Of a stretch of DNA of 64,000 nt, positions 18,286-26,951 are shown in pieces; the stretch's first letter is position 1; every line of letters begins with the position of its first letter. The translations under genes were made by a program, and so were the position numbers. The notes below the pieces were generated by a model. That model had not been told where the DNA came from. It ran no database searches and saw only the letters and a program-made list of their open reading frames with translations. The DNA is from Salinibacillus xinjiangensis (lineage in GTDB: Bacteria; Bacillota; Bacilli; Bacillales; Alkalibacillaceae): assembly GCF_009649735.1 (NCBI RefSeq), contig NZ_WJNH01000018.1, positions 617 through 64,616 on the forward strand, in the 5' to 3' direction.

Positions 18286-18975
18286 TTGTCACAAGACATG
18301 GTTTGTATTAAGGATGTACCTAAAAATGACCGTCCAAGAGAAAGGTTAATGAACTTAGGTGCAAACCATTTATCAAATCAGGATTTATTAGCTATCATCC
18401 TAGGTACAGGCACAAAAAACGAGTCCGTGATGTCGTTATCCCATCGGCTACTCGTCCATTTTGAAGGATTACCGCTGTTAAAAGACGCAACTGTGGAAGA
18501 ATTAACAGCAATTAAAGGAATTGGGACTGCCAAAGCAGTTGTGCTAATGGCAGCTCTTGAAATCGGAAAAAGAGTGTACTCTTTTAAACCTACAGAACGG
18601 TATGTTATTCGAAGTCCTGAAGACGGGGCAGATTTTGTGATGGAAGAGTTAAGACATTTGAAACAGGAGCATTTTGTCTGTCTTTTTTTAAACACAAAAA
18701 ATCAAGTCATTCATCAGCAAACTGTTTTTATCGGGAGTCTTAACGCCTCTATTGTACACCCTCGTGAAATTTTCCGAGAAGCTGTTAAGCGTTCTGCAGC
18801 CTCTATTATTTGTGCCCATAACCATCCTTCTGGAGATCCCTCTCCCTCTCAGGAAGATATTCATGTTACAAGAAGACTCACGGAATGTGGTAAAATGATA
18901 GGGATCGAATTACTTGATCATCTGGTGATAGGTGATAGAAAATATGTTTCCCTGAAAGAAAAAGGGTACTTATAG
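18286..18975 (+). CDS. radC: RadC family JAB/MPN-domain protein
   Basis: The start is the TTG at 18286, eight bases after GGAGGAG, giving 229 residues. The protein has an N-terminal helix-hairpin-helix region (TAIKGIGTAKAVVLMAALEIG) and a C-terminal JAMM/MPN metal-binding motif in CAHNHPSGDPSPSQED. Despite its name, a direct role in DNA repair has not held up for E. coli RadC, so the function is uncertain. It lies in the usual maf-radC-mreB context. Confidence 0.93.
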   Translation: MSQDMVCIKDVPKNDRPRERLMNLGANHLSNQDLLAIILGTGTKNESVMSLSHRLLVHFEGLPLLKDATVEELTAIKGIGTAKAVVLMAALEIGKRVYSFKPTERYVIRSPEDGADFVMEELRHLKQEHFVCLFLNTKNQVIHQQTVFIGSLNASIVHPREIFREAVKRSAASIICAHNHPSGDPSPSQEDIHVTRRLTECGKMIGIELLDHLVIGDRKYVSLKEKGYL

Positions 18976-19024
18976 GACTATCTATTTCAAAAATTTTTTC
19001 GTATAATATGATAAAAGGGTAAAA

Positions 19025-19060
19025 AAGCGCCATTTTTCAAGTAAATCTTGAATGGCGCTT
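19025..19060 (+). terminator. Hairpin between radC and mreB
   Basis: AAGCGCCATT (19025-19034) pairs with AATGGCGCTT (19051-19060), and CAAG (19038-19041) with CTTG (19047-19050), leaving a three-T bulge. No T run follows, so it may be a weak terminator or part of the mreB leader. A TATAAT at 19002-19007 lies upstream without a clear -35. Confidence 0.4.
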
Positions 19061-19137
19061 ATTAACTGTATTTTTTGTAATACAATAGTACATAAGAAGT
19101 GGTTTGTGAAAAAACACTCAGAGAGAGGGAGATTTAT

Positions 19138-20166
19138 GTGGTGCGTTTTGGTTTTTCACAAGACCTAGGAATAGATTTGGGTACAGCTAACACGTTGGTT
19201 TACATGAAAGGAAAAGGAATTTTATTACGTGAGCCATCTGTTGTAGCAAAAAATTTACAAACTGGGGAAACTGAAGCAGTAGGAAATAATGCCAAAATCA
19301 TGATCGGACGTACACCTGGAAATATATCTGTTATAAGACCAATGAAAGATGGGGTTATTGCGGATTACGAAACAACGGCTATGATGATGAAATATTATAT
19401 TAATAAAGCCCATAAACGTCGTTCTCCATTTGCAAGAAAGCCAAATGTAATGGTCTGTGTACCTTCAGGAATTACAATGGTTGAGGAAAGAGCCGTCATC
19501 GATGCAACGAAGCAGGCGGGAGCTAAAGATGCCTATCCAATTGCAGAACCATTTGCTGCAGCCATTGGAGCAGGGTTACCAGTTTGGGAGCCTACAGGAA
19601 GTATGATTGTGGACATTGGTGGGGGAACAACAGAAGTCGCCATTATATCGTTAGGTGGAATTGTCACGAGTCAGTCCATACGGATTGCAGGAGATGAGAT
19701 GGACGACGCTATTATTCAATTTATAAAAAAGAAATATAATTTATTAATTGGTGAACATACAGCTGAAGTCATTAAAATGGAGATTGGTTCAGCTGGTGAA
19801 GTACACGATACGGTAGAAATGGAAATTAGAGGACGGGATTTAGTAACAGGCTTGCCGCAAACGATTACCACATCGAATTTGGAGATTGAAGCGGCACTTC
19901 GAGATACGATAAACTCGATTGTTGAAGCAGTCAAAAATACGTTGGAAAAAACACCTCCTGAATTATCTGCAGACATCATGGAAAAAGGTATTGTTTTAGC
20001 AGGTGGAGGAGCATTATTAAAAAATCTAGACAAAAAAATTAGTGAAGAAACAAAAATGCCTGTATTTGTAGCGGAGGATCCTTTAGATTGTGTTGCCATT
20101 GGAACAGGTAAATCCTTAGACTATATTCACCATTTCCGTGCAAATCCTAGTATTTCAAACCGATAG
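19138..20166 (+). CDS. mreB: Rod shape-determining protein MreB (actin homologue)
   Basis: A cytoplasmic actin-like ATPase that forms membrane-bound filaments guiding cell-wall elongation. The GTG at 19138 lies six bases after GGGAG; the adjacent GTG at 19141 is equally possible, while the upstream open frame lacks a ribosome site. The product is about 342 residues. Motifs are [19 protein letters not shown] (phosphate 1), [29 protein letters not shown] (phosphate 2), and [11 protein letters not shown] (adenosine-binding). It begins the mreBCD-minCD cluster. Confidence 0.96.
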   Translation: MVRFGFSQDLGIDLGTANTLVYMKGKGILLREPSVVAKNLQTGETEAVGNNAKIMIGRTPGNISVIRPMKDGVIADYETTAMMMKYYINKAHKRRSPFARKPNVMVCVPSGITMVEERAVIDATKQAGAKDAYPIAEPFAAAIGAGLPVWEPTGSMIVDIGGGTTEVAIISLGGIVTSQSIRIAGDEMDDAIIQFIKKKYNLLIGEHTAEVIKMEIGSAGEVHDTVEMEIRGRDLVTGLPQTITTSNLEIEAALRDTINSIVEAVKNTLEKTPPELSADIMEKGIVLAGGGALLKNLDKKISEETKMPVFVAEDPLDCVAIGTGKSLDYIHHFRANPSISNR

Positions 20167-20205
20167 TATTTTAATTTGAAGAAGTGAAAGAAGTAGGTGT
20201 AATAG

Positions 20206-21090
20206 ATGTGGTCCTTTTTGAGGAGAAGAGCTTTAATTATTATTCTTGTAAGTGTGATTTTGCTCGTTGCTCTTATTGGTTTTTCGATGAGAGATCGAGA
20301 AGAGGTTAGCTTACCTGAAGAACTTTTAAAGGATACAATTGGATGGGTACAAGGAGTATTCCAAGTACCTGTCCGATTTGTTACAGATTTTTTTGATGAT
20401 ATTAATCAGCTCAAAACTACCTTTGAGCAGAATGAAGTCTTAAAAGAGCGTCTATCCGAATATAAAGATTTATTGTATGAGGTACAAGCTTTAGAAGAAG
20501 AAAATGAGGAACTCCAAGCCCTATTAGAGAAGAAGGATGCGGATTCACTAAGAGATTATAATGTCATACAGGCATCGGTTAATGGCCGAAGTCCTGAGCC
20601 ATTATGGATGCAACAGTTATCAATTAATAAGGGAAAACAACATGGTGTTCGGCCTAATATGGCGGTTATAACGGCAGAGGGGATGGTAGGAAAAGTGACA
20701 ACAGCCTACCAATTCACCTCTGATGTTCAGCTATTAAGTGGCTTTGATCGTAACAATCGAATTTCCGTCTTAGTACAGGGCAAGGAAGATCCTGTGTTTG
20801 GCTTAATTGAAGGTTATGACGATAAACGAGAGTCCTTAATTTTAACCATAAAATCTACAGATAAGGAAGTAGAAAAGGGTCAATTGGTTGTAAGTTCCGG
20901 TATGGGAGGAGTATTCCCTAAGGGTCTTGTTATCGGTGAAATTGAGTCAGTTGAGATGGATTCCTACGGTTTAACAAAAGTCGCTTACGTCAAGTCAGCA
21001 GCTGATTTATATGATATCAATCATGTGATGGTTGTGGATCGCAAAATGAACTCACCAGAAGCACCAAATCCTGAGGAGGAAGAATCATGA
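20206..21090 (+). CDS. mreC: Rod shape-determining protein MreC
   Basis: Bitopic membrane protein of the elongasome that links MreB and MreD to the peptidoglycan synthases. The 294-residue protein has one N-terminal membrane helix (about residues 8-28), a coiled coil (about 60-115) and the two-barrel periplasmic-side domain (NGRSPEPLWMQQLSINKG, then VVSSGMGGVFPKGLVIGEI). The ATG at 20206 follows AGTAGGTGTAATAG. The C-terminal tail is acidic, and its stop overlaps mreD by four bases. Confidence 0.95.
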   Translation: MWSFLRRRALIIILVSVILLVALIGFSMRDREEVSLPEELLKDTIGWVQGVFQVPVRFVTDFFDDINQLKTTFEQNEVLKERLSEYKDLLYEVQALEEENEELQALLEKKDADSLRDYNVIQASVNGRSPEPLWMQQLSINKGKQHGVRPNMAVITAEGMVGKVTTAYQFTSDVQLLSGFDRNNRISVLVQGKEDPVFGLIEGYDDKRESLILTIKSTDKEVEKGQLVVSSGMGGVFPKGLVIGEIESVEMDSYGLTKVAYVKSAADLYDINHVMVVDRKMNSPEAPNPEEEES

Positions 21091-21617
21091 CACGCATATT
21101 CCCTCCTCTTATCCTTTTAGCTCTGTTAATATTAGAAAGTACGGCTACAGATCAAATTCCAAAACAGTGGCTGATTGGTGGAATGCAGCCTATTCCTCAC
21201 TGGGTGTTATTATTTACAGTGCTAATTGCCATTTTTTATGATCAAGATAATTCTATTTATTCGCTAGTGTATGCGATAATTTTTGGATTTCTATTTGATT
21301 TTACCTATACGGATACCTTGGGTGTTTATATGTTCACCTATGGCTTAACCATATTTATAGTATTAGGATTTAAACAGCTTTTACATCCAAACTTTATTGT
21401 AACGTTTTTATTAGGATTTGTTGCTGTCTTTTTTGCTGATCACCTCATTTATGCAATGTATTATATGATTGGTTTTGCGGATATTAGTTGGTCCGTTTAT
21501 TTAAAAAACAGACTAATTCCAACGATGCTCTCAAACTTGCTATTTTTAATGATTGTATATCCTATGTACCGAAATAGGTTAGAAAAATGGTCATTTGAGC
21601 ATTTTACACAAAAGTAA
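21087..21617 (+). CDS. mreD: Rod shape-determining protein MreD
   Basis: A 176-residue polytopic membrane protein with about five helices, forming part of the MreBCD elongation complex. The ATG at 21087 overlaps the mreC stop (ATGA) and has GAGGAGGAAGAATC upstream. The motif YAIIFGFLFDFTYTDTLGVY is typical of Gram-positive MreD. A 61-base gap with no terminator separates it from minC, so read-through into minCD is likely. Confidence 0.93.
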   Translation: MTRIFPPLILLALLILESTATDQIPKQWLIGGMQPIPHWVLLFTVLIAIFYDQDNSIYSLVYAIIFGFLFDFTYTDTLGVYMFTYGLTIFIVLGFKQLLHPNFIVTFLLGFVAVFFADHLIYAMYYMIGFADISWSVYLKNRLIPTMLSNLLFLMIVYPMYRNRLEKWSFEHFTQK

Positions 21618-21678
21618 AAATTGGAAAAGAGGATTTTTGCTATCTTTTATCGAAATTGTACTATTGAGGTGAACCTCT

Positions 21679-22365
21679 GTGAATAACAATAAACAAGCAA
21701 TTACAATTAAAGGAACAAAGGATGGGTTGACTTTCATCATTGATGAAACCTGTTCATTTGATCAAATTCTCAAAGAACTAGAGACGAAATTATCATCATC
21801 AGTTGTAGATAAAGACCATCCGATGGTCAAGGTTAATATTCATCTAGGTAATAGGTATTTGACGAAGGAGATGAAGGATGATTTTTTACAGATTGTCCGC
21901 AGTAAGAATAATTTAATTATTAATGAGATTACTTCTAACGTAATTACGAAACATGAAGCAAAGGAATGGCAGAAGGATTTAGAAGTATCGACGATCACAA
22001 GGATGGTTCGTGCAGGTCAGACAGTACACGTACAGGGGGATTTATTACTCGTAGGAGATGTGAATCCTGGTGGAAGTGTTTCTGCCACCGGAAACATTTA
22101 CATACTAGGTAGGTTAAACGGTATCGCCCATGCAGGACTTGAGGGAGATAGGCAAGCTGTTGTCGTTGCTGCATATATGAATCCAACTCAGTTAAGAATT
22201 GCTGATTTACTAAGCCGCTCCCCTGATTTTGCGACAGAAGGTGTTTATATGGAGTGTGCTTATGTTGATGAAGAACATGACAAAATATTAATAGATAGAA
22301 TACAAATGTTATCTAATCTTCGACCTAATTTACGTTCGATGGAAAGGAGAATCAGTAATGGGTGA
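21679..22365 (+). CDS. minC: Septum site-determining protein MinC
   Basis: Inhibitor of FtsZ ring assembly near the poles, acting with MinD. The GTG at 21679 follows TTGAGGTGAACCTCT. The 228-residue product has a variable N-terminal domain and a C-terminal beta-helix (about residues 110-215) with VHVQGDLLLVGDVNPGGSV, GNIYILGRLNGIAHAG and the RIADLLSRSPD segment that contacts MinD. Its end overlaps minD by eight bases. Confidence 0.95.
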   Translation: MNNNKQAITIKGTKDGLTFIIDETCSFDQILKELETKLSSSVVDKDHPMVKVNIHLGNRYLTKEMKDDFLQIVRSKNNLIINEITSNVITKHEAKEWQKDLEVSTITRMVRAGQTVHVQGDLLLVGDVNPGGSVSATGNIYILGRLNGIAHAGLEGDRQAVVVAAYMNPTQLRIADLLSRSPDFATEGVYMECAYVDEEHDKILIDRIQMLSNLRPNLRSMERRISNG

Positions 22366-23155
22366 GGCAATTGTTATTACATCTGGAAAAGGCGGTGTAG
22401 GTAAGACGACCACAACGGCTAATGTCGGGACAAGTCTTGCATTGCTAGGAAAGAATGTGTGTTTAATAGACACGGATATTGGGCTTCGAAATTTGGACGT
22501 TGTATTAGGGCTTGAAAATAGAATCGTATATGACATTGTCGACGTGGTTCAAGGACGCTGTAAAGTAAAGCAATCCCTCGTAAAAGATAAGCGGTTTGAT
22601 TGTTTACACCTCTTACCTGCGTCACAAACTAGTGACAAATCGGCGATTACTCCTGAAGGAATTCGGGACATTATCAATGAGTTGAAATCAGACTATGATT
22701 ACATATTAATTGATTGTCCAGCTGGAATTGAACAAGGATATAAAAATGCAATTGCAGGTGCAGATAAAGCAATTGTGGTAACCACTCCTGAGAAATCGAG
22801 CGTTCGAGATGCTGATAGAATCATAGGATTATTAGAAAAAGAAGACTTAGGGACGCCGCATCTTATCATCAACCGGATCCGAACTCATATGGTTAAAACC
22901 GGTGATATGTTAGATATTAATGATATTATCGGCATACTAGCAGTGGATTTGTTAGGAATTGTAGCGGATGATGATGAAGTGATTAAATCATCTCATCACG
23001 GTGAACCGATTGCCTTCCAACCAAATACGAAAGCATCCATTTCATACCGCAATATCGCAAGAAGAATTTTAGGAGAATCTGTACCACTAATGTCCCTTGA
23101 GGATGATAAGGGCATGATGTCAAAAGTGAAAAAGTTCTTCGGCATTAAATCATAA
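22358..23155 (+). CDS. minD: Septum site-determining protein MinD (ParA-type ATPase)
   Basis: Membrane-associated ATPase that recruits MinC. The ATG at 22358 lies after AAAGGAGAATCAGTA inside minC. The 265-residue protein has the deviant Walker A motif GKGGVGKTTTTAN at the N terminus, LIDTDIGLRNLDVVLG, and IDCPAGIE (Walker B). It ends in a short amphipathic membrane-targeting helix (SKVKKFFGIKS). A terminator follows directly, closing the mre-min cluster. Confidence 0.97.
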   Translation: MGEAIVITSGKGGVGKTTTTANVGTSLALLGKNVCLIDTDIGLRNLDVVLGLENRIVYDIVDVVQGRCKVKQSLVKDKRFDCLHLLPASQTSDKSAITPEGIRDIINELKSDYDYILIDCPAGIEQGYKNAIAGADKAIVVTTPEKSSVRDADRIIGLLEKEDLGTPHLIINRIRTHMVKTGDMLDINDIIGILAVDLLGIVADDDEVIKSSHHGEPIAFQPNTKASISYRNIARRILGESVPLMSLEDDKGMMSKVKKFFGIKS

Positions 23156-23158
23156 GGA

Positions 23159-23187
23159 AAAGCAGCCTTTTTAGTGGCTGCTTTTTT
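23159..23187 (+). terminator. Terminator after minD
   Basis: AAAGCAGCC (23159-23167) pairs with GGCTGCTTT (23176-23184), with an eight-base loop and a run of T. Confidence 0.9.
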
Positions 23188-23199
23188 GTTTGAATAAAA

Positions 23200-23214
23200 T
23201 GTAAGCGCTGTACA
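23200..23214 (+). promoter_or_regulatory. Candidate catabolite-responsive element (cre-like) upstream of asnB
   Basis: TGTAAGCGCTGTACA has the core of a CcpA cre site (TGTAAGCGCTTACA is the ideal palindrome) but with one extra base in the right half. It lies 100 bases upstream of the asparagine synthetase start, between the minD terminator and the gene. No clear promoter was found around it. Confidence 0.3.
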
Positions 23215-23313
23215 TAGTATAGTAATTTGTTATAAGACATAATTTCCATATCCCCGCATAGAATGAACACGTAATTAACAACGAATCTATTCAAGCGGGA
23301 AGGATGAAGCCAT

Positions 23314-25161
23314 TTGTGTGGAATTACAGGCATCATTGATTGGAAGAAAAATGTAGAAATCGAGCGTGAGTCCTTACAAAGAATGACAGATACACTTACG
23401 TTACGAGGTCCTGACGACTCCCATTTGTGGATTGATGAGCATGCTGCATTTGGGCATAAGAGACTAGCTGTTGTAGATTTAGAAGGCGGAAAACAGCCTA
23501 TGAGTAAGAGTGACAATCGATATACCTACACGATTGTATACAATGGCGAATTATATAACACTAATGAGTTACGAATGGAATTAAAGAAAAAGGGTTACCC
23601 CTTTCATACAACATCAGATACAGAGGTATTATTAACTGCCTATATGGAGTGGAAAGAGGACTGTGTTCAATATTTAAATGGTATTTACGCATTTGGAGTG
23701 TGGGATGAGGAAAAGGAACAGTGTTTTATGGCGAGAGACCGTCTCGGGGTTAAACCATTATTTTATCTTCACGATGGAGTGCGTTTTTTATTCGGTTCAG
23801 AATTAAAAGCCCTGTTAGCCCACCCATCTACAAAAGCTGTGGTCGATCGGGAAGGACTTAGTGAGATTTTTGGGTTAGGCCCATCAAGAACACCAGGACA
23901 TGGTATTTTTAAGGATATTCATGAGTTAAGAGCCGGACATTCTTTAACTTTTTCAAAGGACGGTTTACAAATCTTTCGTTATTGGAATGTACAAAGTCAT
24001 GAACACAATGATTCTATCGAGGAAACGACTAAAAAGGTAAGAGAACTATTTGTTGATGCTGTACAGCGTCAACTAGTAGCAGATGTTCCTGTTTCAACCT
24101 TTCTCTCCGGAGGATTAGATTCAAGTGGAATTACTGCGATTGCCTCAAATTATTTTCAACAACAAGGTAGAGGCACTCTGACGACGTTTTCAATCGATTA
24201 CGAAGGAAATGAGCAATACTTTCAAGCTAGTAAATTTCAACCGTCAAGTGATCAGCCATGGATAGAAAAAATGGTTAATCATTTTTCCACCAATCATCAT
24301 TATGAGGTCATAAGTGGTTTTGAATTAGCTGATTTATTAAAGGAATCTGTGCGATTACGGGACCAACCGGGAATGGCTGATATTGACTCCTCTTTATTAT
24401 GGTTTTGTCAGCGTATTAAACAACATACAACAGTGAGTCTATCAGGAGAATGTGCAGATGAAATATTCGGAGGTTACCCATGGTTCCATGACCCGACTGG
24501 GAATCAAGGTACAGGATTTCCCTGGATGAAGTCATTAGATGCAAGAATTGATCTTCTGCATCCAGAATGGCAGAAAAAATTAAACCTCAAAGGCTATGTA
24601 TACCAACGTTATCAGGAAACGATTAATGAGACCCCCCGTTTAGATGGTGAACGGGAGGAAGATGCCAAAAGAAGAGAACTTTTTTACTTAAATATGCACT
24701 GGTTTATGGCGCAACTCCTTGATCGTAAGGATCGAATGAGTATGGGAGCAAGCTTAGAGGTCAGAGTTCCATTTGCTGACCATAAGCTAGTAGAGTATGT
24801 GTGGAACATCCCATGGGAAATGAAAATGTTGCATGGTAGGGAAAAGGGGATACTCAGAAAAGCATTAGAAGGGATATTGCCAGATGAAGTGTTGTACCGT
24901 AAAAAAAGCCCTTATCCTAAGACATTCCAACCAGAATATACGAGACAAGTCATAACATGGATGAAGGAAATCCTAGCAGATTCCGAGTCTCCTATTTTTG
25001 AATTTGTTGACCGCAAGAAGGTAGACGCCATTGTCAATAGTGAGGGAAAAGAATTTAAGGATCCATGGTATGGTCAGTTAATGAAAGGTCCACAACTTAT
25101 TGCACATTTATGTCAAATTGATTACTGGCTAAGAACCTATCAAGTTAAGGTTCATGAGTAA
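23314..25161 (+). CDS. asnB: Asparagine synthetase, glutamine-hydrolysing (AsnO-like subtype)
   Basis: Transfers amide nitrogen from glutamine to aspartate with ATP. The TTG at 23314 is used so that the mature enzyme starts with the nucleophile Cys2 (MCGITGIIDW); AAGGATGAAG lies upstream. The 615-residue protein has the class II glutaminase domain (residues 2-200, with RGPDD, FGHKRL, YNGELYN, SDTEVLL) and the synthetase domain with PP-loop FLSGGLDSSG near residue 262, then SLSGECADEIFGGYPWF and LEVRVPFADH. It most resembles, from memory, the B. subtilis AsnO/YisO type linked to sporulation. It is not present between minD and spoIVFA in B. subtilis and has its own terminator, so it is an independent insertion in the locus. 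Confidence 0.93.
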   Translation: MCGITGIIDWKKNVEIERESLQRMTDTLTLRGPDDSHLWIDEHAAFGHKRLAVVDLEGGKQPMSKSDNRYTYTIVYNGELYNTNELRMELKKKGYPFHTTSDTEVLLTAYMEWKEDCVQYLNGIYAFGVWDEEKEQCFMARDRLGVKPLFYLHDGVRFLFGSELKALLAHPSTKAVVDREGLSEIFGLGPSRTPGHGIFKDIHELRAGHSLTFSKDGLQIFRYWNVQSHEHNDSIEETTKKVRELFVDAVQRQLVADVPVSTFLSGGLDSSGITAIASNYFQQQGRGTLTTFSIDYEGNEQYFQASKFQPSSDQPWIEKMVNHFSTNHHYEVISGFELADLLKESVRLRDQPGMADIDSSLLWFCQRIKQHTTVSLSGECADEIFGGYPWFHDPTGNQGTGFPWMKSLDARIDLLHPEWQKKLNLKGYVYQRYQETINETPRLDGEREEDAKRRELFYLNMHWFMAQLLDRKDRMSMGASLEVRVPFADHKLVEYVWNIPWEMKMLHGREKGILRKALEGILPDEVLYRKKSPYPKTFQPEYTRQVITWMKEILADSESPIFEFVDRKKVDAIVNSEGKEFKDPWYGQLMKGPQLIAHLCQIDYWLRTYQVKVHE

Positions 25162-25162
25162 G

Positions 25163-25206
25163 AAACACCCTTGTCGATAGCTATCATGCTATTGTCAAGG
25201 GTGTTT
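25163..25206 (+). terminator. Terminator after asnB
   Basis: AAACACCCTTG (25163-25173) pairs with CAAGGGTGTTT (25196-25206), with an inner ATAG/CTAT stem, followed by a T-rich stretch (TGATTTTTG). Confidence 0.8.
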
Positions 25207-25292
25207 TGATTTTTGAACTCTATATTCCTAGTCATAAAACAAGTAGGAATGAATAGACTTGTACAAACACTTAATGTAAGGAATGAGGTAAA

Positions 25293-26087
25293 TTGAGCCG
25301 TAAAAGTATTGATGCTGTACGCAAAAATATAACCAAACGAAAAGGTCAGAAAAAATTAAAAGGGACAAGCTATGGAAAAGGAAACATGGCCCAAGCAACC
25401 TATCTTCAGGAAGAAGAAAAGCATGGTTACTTTCCTACATTTACTCCAGGGAAAGGTCCATACAAAAAGTCGGAGCAAAATGGGATTAGCCCCTTTGTGT
25501 TCAAAGCTCTCCTAGCAGGGATTCTCTTTTTTTCATCGGCCATTTTACTAAGGATGGAAGGGGAAGAGTTTCAAAAGCCTAAAGCCTTTGTGGTGTCTGC
25601 ACTAACGGAGGAATTTCCATTTGCAAAGGTTCAAGCCTGGTATCGAACGAATTTAGGAACCCCATTTGCATTTTTAGAAGGGAATGAAGATGTTCGGCCA
25701 GTAAATGAGCAGAATGGCTTAATTTTACCTGTTAATGGAGTCATATCTGAATCCTTTCAGCAAAATGGAGAGGGAGTAATGATCTCTGTTAGTCCTTCTG
25801 AAAGTACGGAGGTTACCGCGATGAATGAAGGGACGGTTGTTTTTGCGGGAAAAAAGAAGGAAACCGGTAAAACGATCATGATTCAACATATAGATGGAAC
25901 TTACTCTATTTATGGGAATTTAGATGAAATCGATGTATTCCAATATCAATTTGTTTCAGGAAATGAAGTTATTGGCAGTCTTGAAGCTGAATCAGGAGGT
26001 GAACAGCCTAGCTTATATTTTGCAATCCAGGACCAACGACAATTTATTGACCCAGTGAAGGTGATTCAAGTTGACGATCAAAAATAA
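25293..26087 (+). CDS. spoIVFA: Stage IV sporulation protein FA (regulator of SpoIVFB)
   Basis: Membrane protein that holds the SpoIVFB protease and BofA together in the outer forespore membrane and keeps pro-sigma-K processing in check. The TTG at 25293 follows AATGAGGTAAA. The 264-residue protein has a basic cytoplasmic N terminus, one membrane helix (about residues 67-88) and a C-terminal LytM/M23-like domain (about 140-260). The metal ligands of active M23 peptidases are missing (LYF stands where HxH is expected), so it is a non-catalytic binding domain, as known for SpoIVFA. It overlaps spoIVFB by 17 bases. Confidence 0.9.
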   Translation: MSRKSIDAVRKNITKRKGQKKLKGTSYGKGNMAQATYLQEEEKHGYFPTFTPGKGPYKKSEQNGISPFVFKALLAGILFFSSAILLRMEGEEFQKPKAFVVSALTEEFPFAKVQAWYRTNLGTPFAFLEGNEDVRPVNEQNGLILPVNGVISESFQQNGEGVMISVSPSESTEVTAMNEGTVVFAGKKKETGKTIMIQHIDGTYSIYGNLDEIDVFQYQFVSGNEVIGSLEAESGGEQPSLYFAIQDQRQFIDPVKVIQVDDQK

Positions 26088-26937
26088 CTTTTTATCTAAA
26101 TTTCATATCCATCCACTATTGTGGTTAGTACTTTTTTTAGCTGTCATTACAGGTTCCTTTGTGGAAATTGCGATTATTTTTTGTTTGATTTTTATTCATG
26201 AAATGGGCCATATCGGTATGGCTCTTTTTTTTCGCTGGCGTATATCGAGTATTATGTTTTGGCCATTTGGTGGCGTAATGAATACAGACGAATATTATAC
26301 CCGGTCATATAAGGAAGAGTTTTTAGTTGTGCTTGCAGGTCCCATGCAGCATATATGGATTCATTTTGTATTAATGTTTATGCTTACAAATACAGATATC
26401 CCAACCCATTTAGTTGAGTATGCCTTAACCTATAATACAAATTTATTATTATTTAATTTACTTCCCATTTATCCGCTGGATGGAGGGAAAATACTGCTAT
26501 TGCTTTTGTCCTACAAGGTCCCTTTTAAACAGGTGATCAGTCTTACGGTTATTTTATCTATTGCTTTTATTATGATGGCCATGTTCATTACTTACTTTAA
26601 TGAATGGTCAACGTTTCACACCATACTCTTGGCTTGTTTCCTTTTACTAGAAAATCGTCTAGAATGGAAGCGAAGACAATATATTTTTATTCGGCACTTG
26701 ATGTCGCGTTATGCTCAGTCTTCGCCTCCATTGATGAAAAAGCTTACGGTTTCACCATCTATGACGGTATATTCCGTGTTAGAGAAATTTTATAAAGGGA
26801 AATATCATCATGTTGATGTTTTAGAAAGCAATCAATTACTAGCGATGGTTGGGGAACAGCGCTGTCTAGAGGCTTTCTTTGATCAAAAATTACCTCATAC
26901 GGAAATGAGGCAGTTAGCTGAAACGGGGCATACGTAA
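26071..26937 (+). CDS. spoIVFB: Stage IV sporulation protein FB (site-2-type intramembrane protease for pro-sigma-K)
   Basis: Intramembrane zinc metalloprotease that cleaves pro-sigma-K in the mother cell. The TTG at 26071 lies after GTGAAGGTGATTCAAG, within spoIVFA. The 288-residue protein has about six membrane helices, the zinc motif HEMGH at residues 43-47, the second active-site motif LLPIYPLDGGKI near residue 137, and a C-terminal CBS-like domain (about 220-288). All catalytic residues expected for the family are present. The 17-base overlap with spoIVFA points to coupled translation, keeping protease and regulator in balance. Confidence 0.95.
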   Translation: MTIKNNFLSKFHIHPLLWLVLFLAVITGSFVEIAIIFCLIFIHEMGHIGMALFFRWRISSIMFWPFGGVMNTDEYYTRSYKEEFLVVLAGPMQHIWIHFVLMFMLTNTDIPTHLVEYALTYNTNLLLFNLLPIYPLDGGKILLLLLSYKVPFKQVISLTVILSIAFIMMAMFITYFNEWSTFHTILLACFLLLENRLEWKRRQYIFIRHLMSRYAQSSPPLMKKLTVSPSMTVYSVLEKFYKGKYHHVDVLESNQLLAMVGEQRCLEAFFDQKLPHTEMRQLAETGHT

Positions 26938-26951
26938 TAGGAGCGATGATT

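Noticed and set aside
21666-21677. GAGGT-GA-ACCTC inverted repeat over the minC ribosome site
   Set aside because: The loop would be only two bases and the stem five, too small for a useful hairpin. It is probably chance overlap with the ribosome site.
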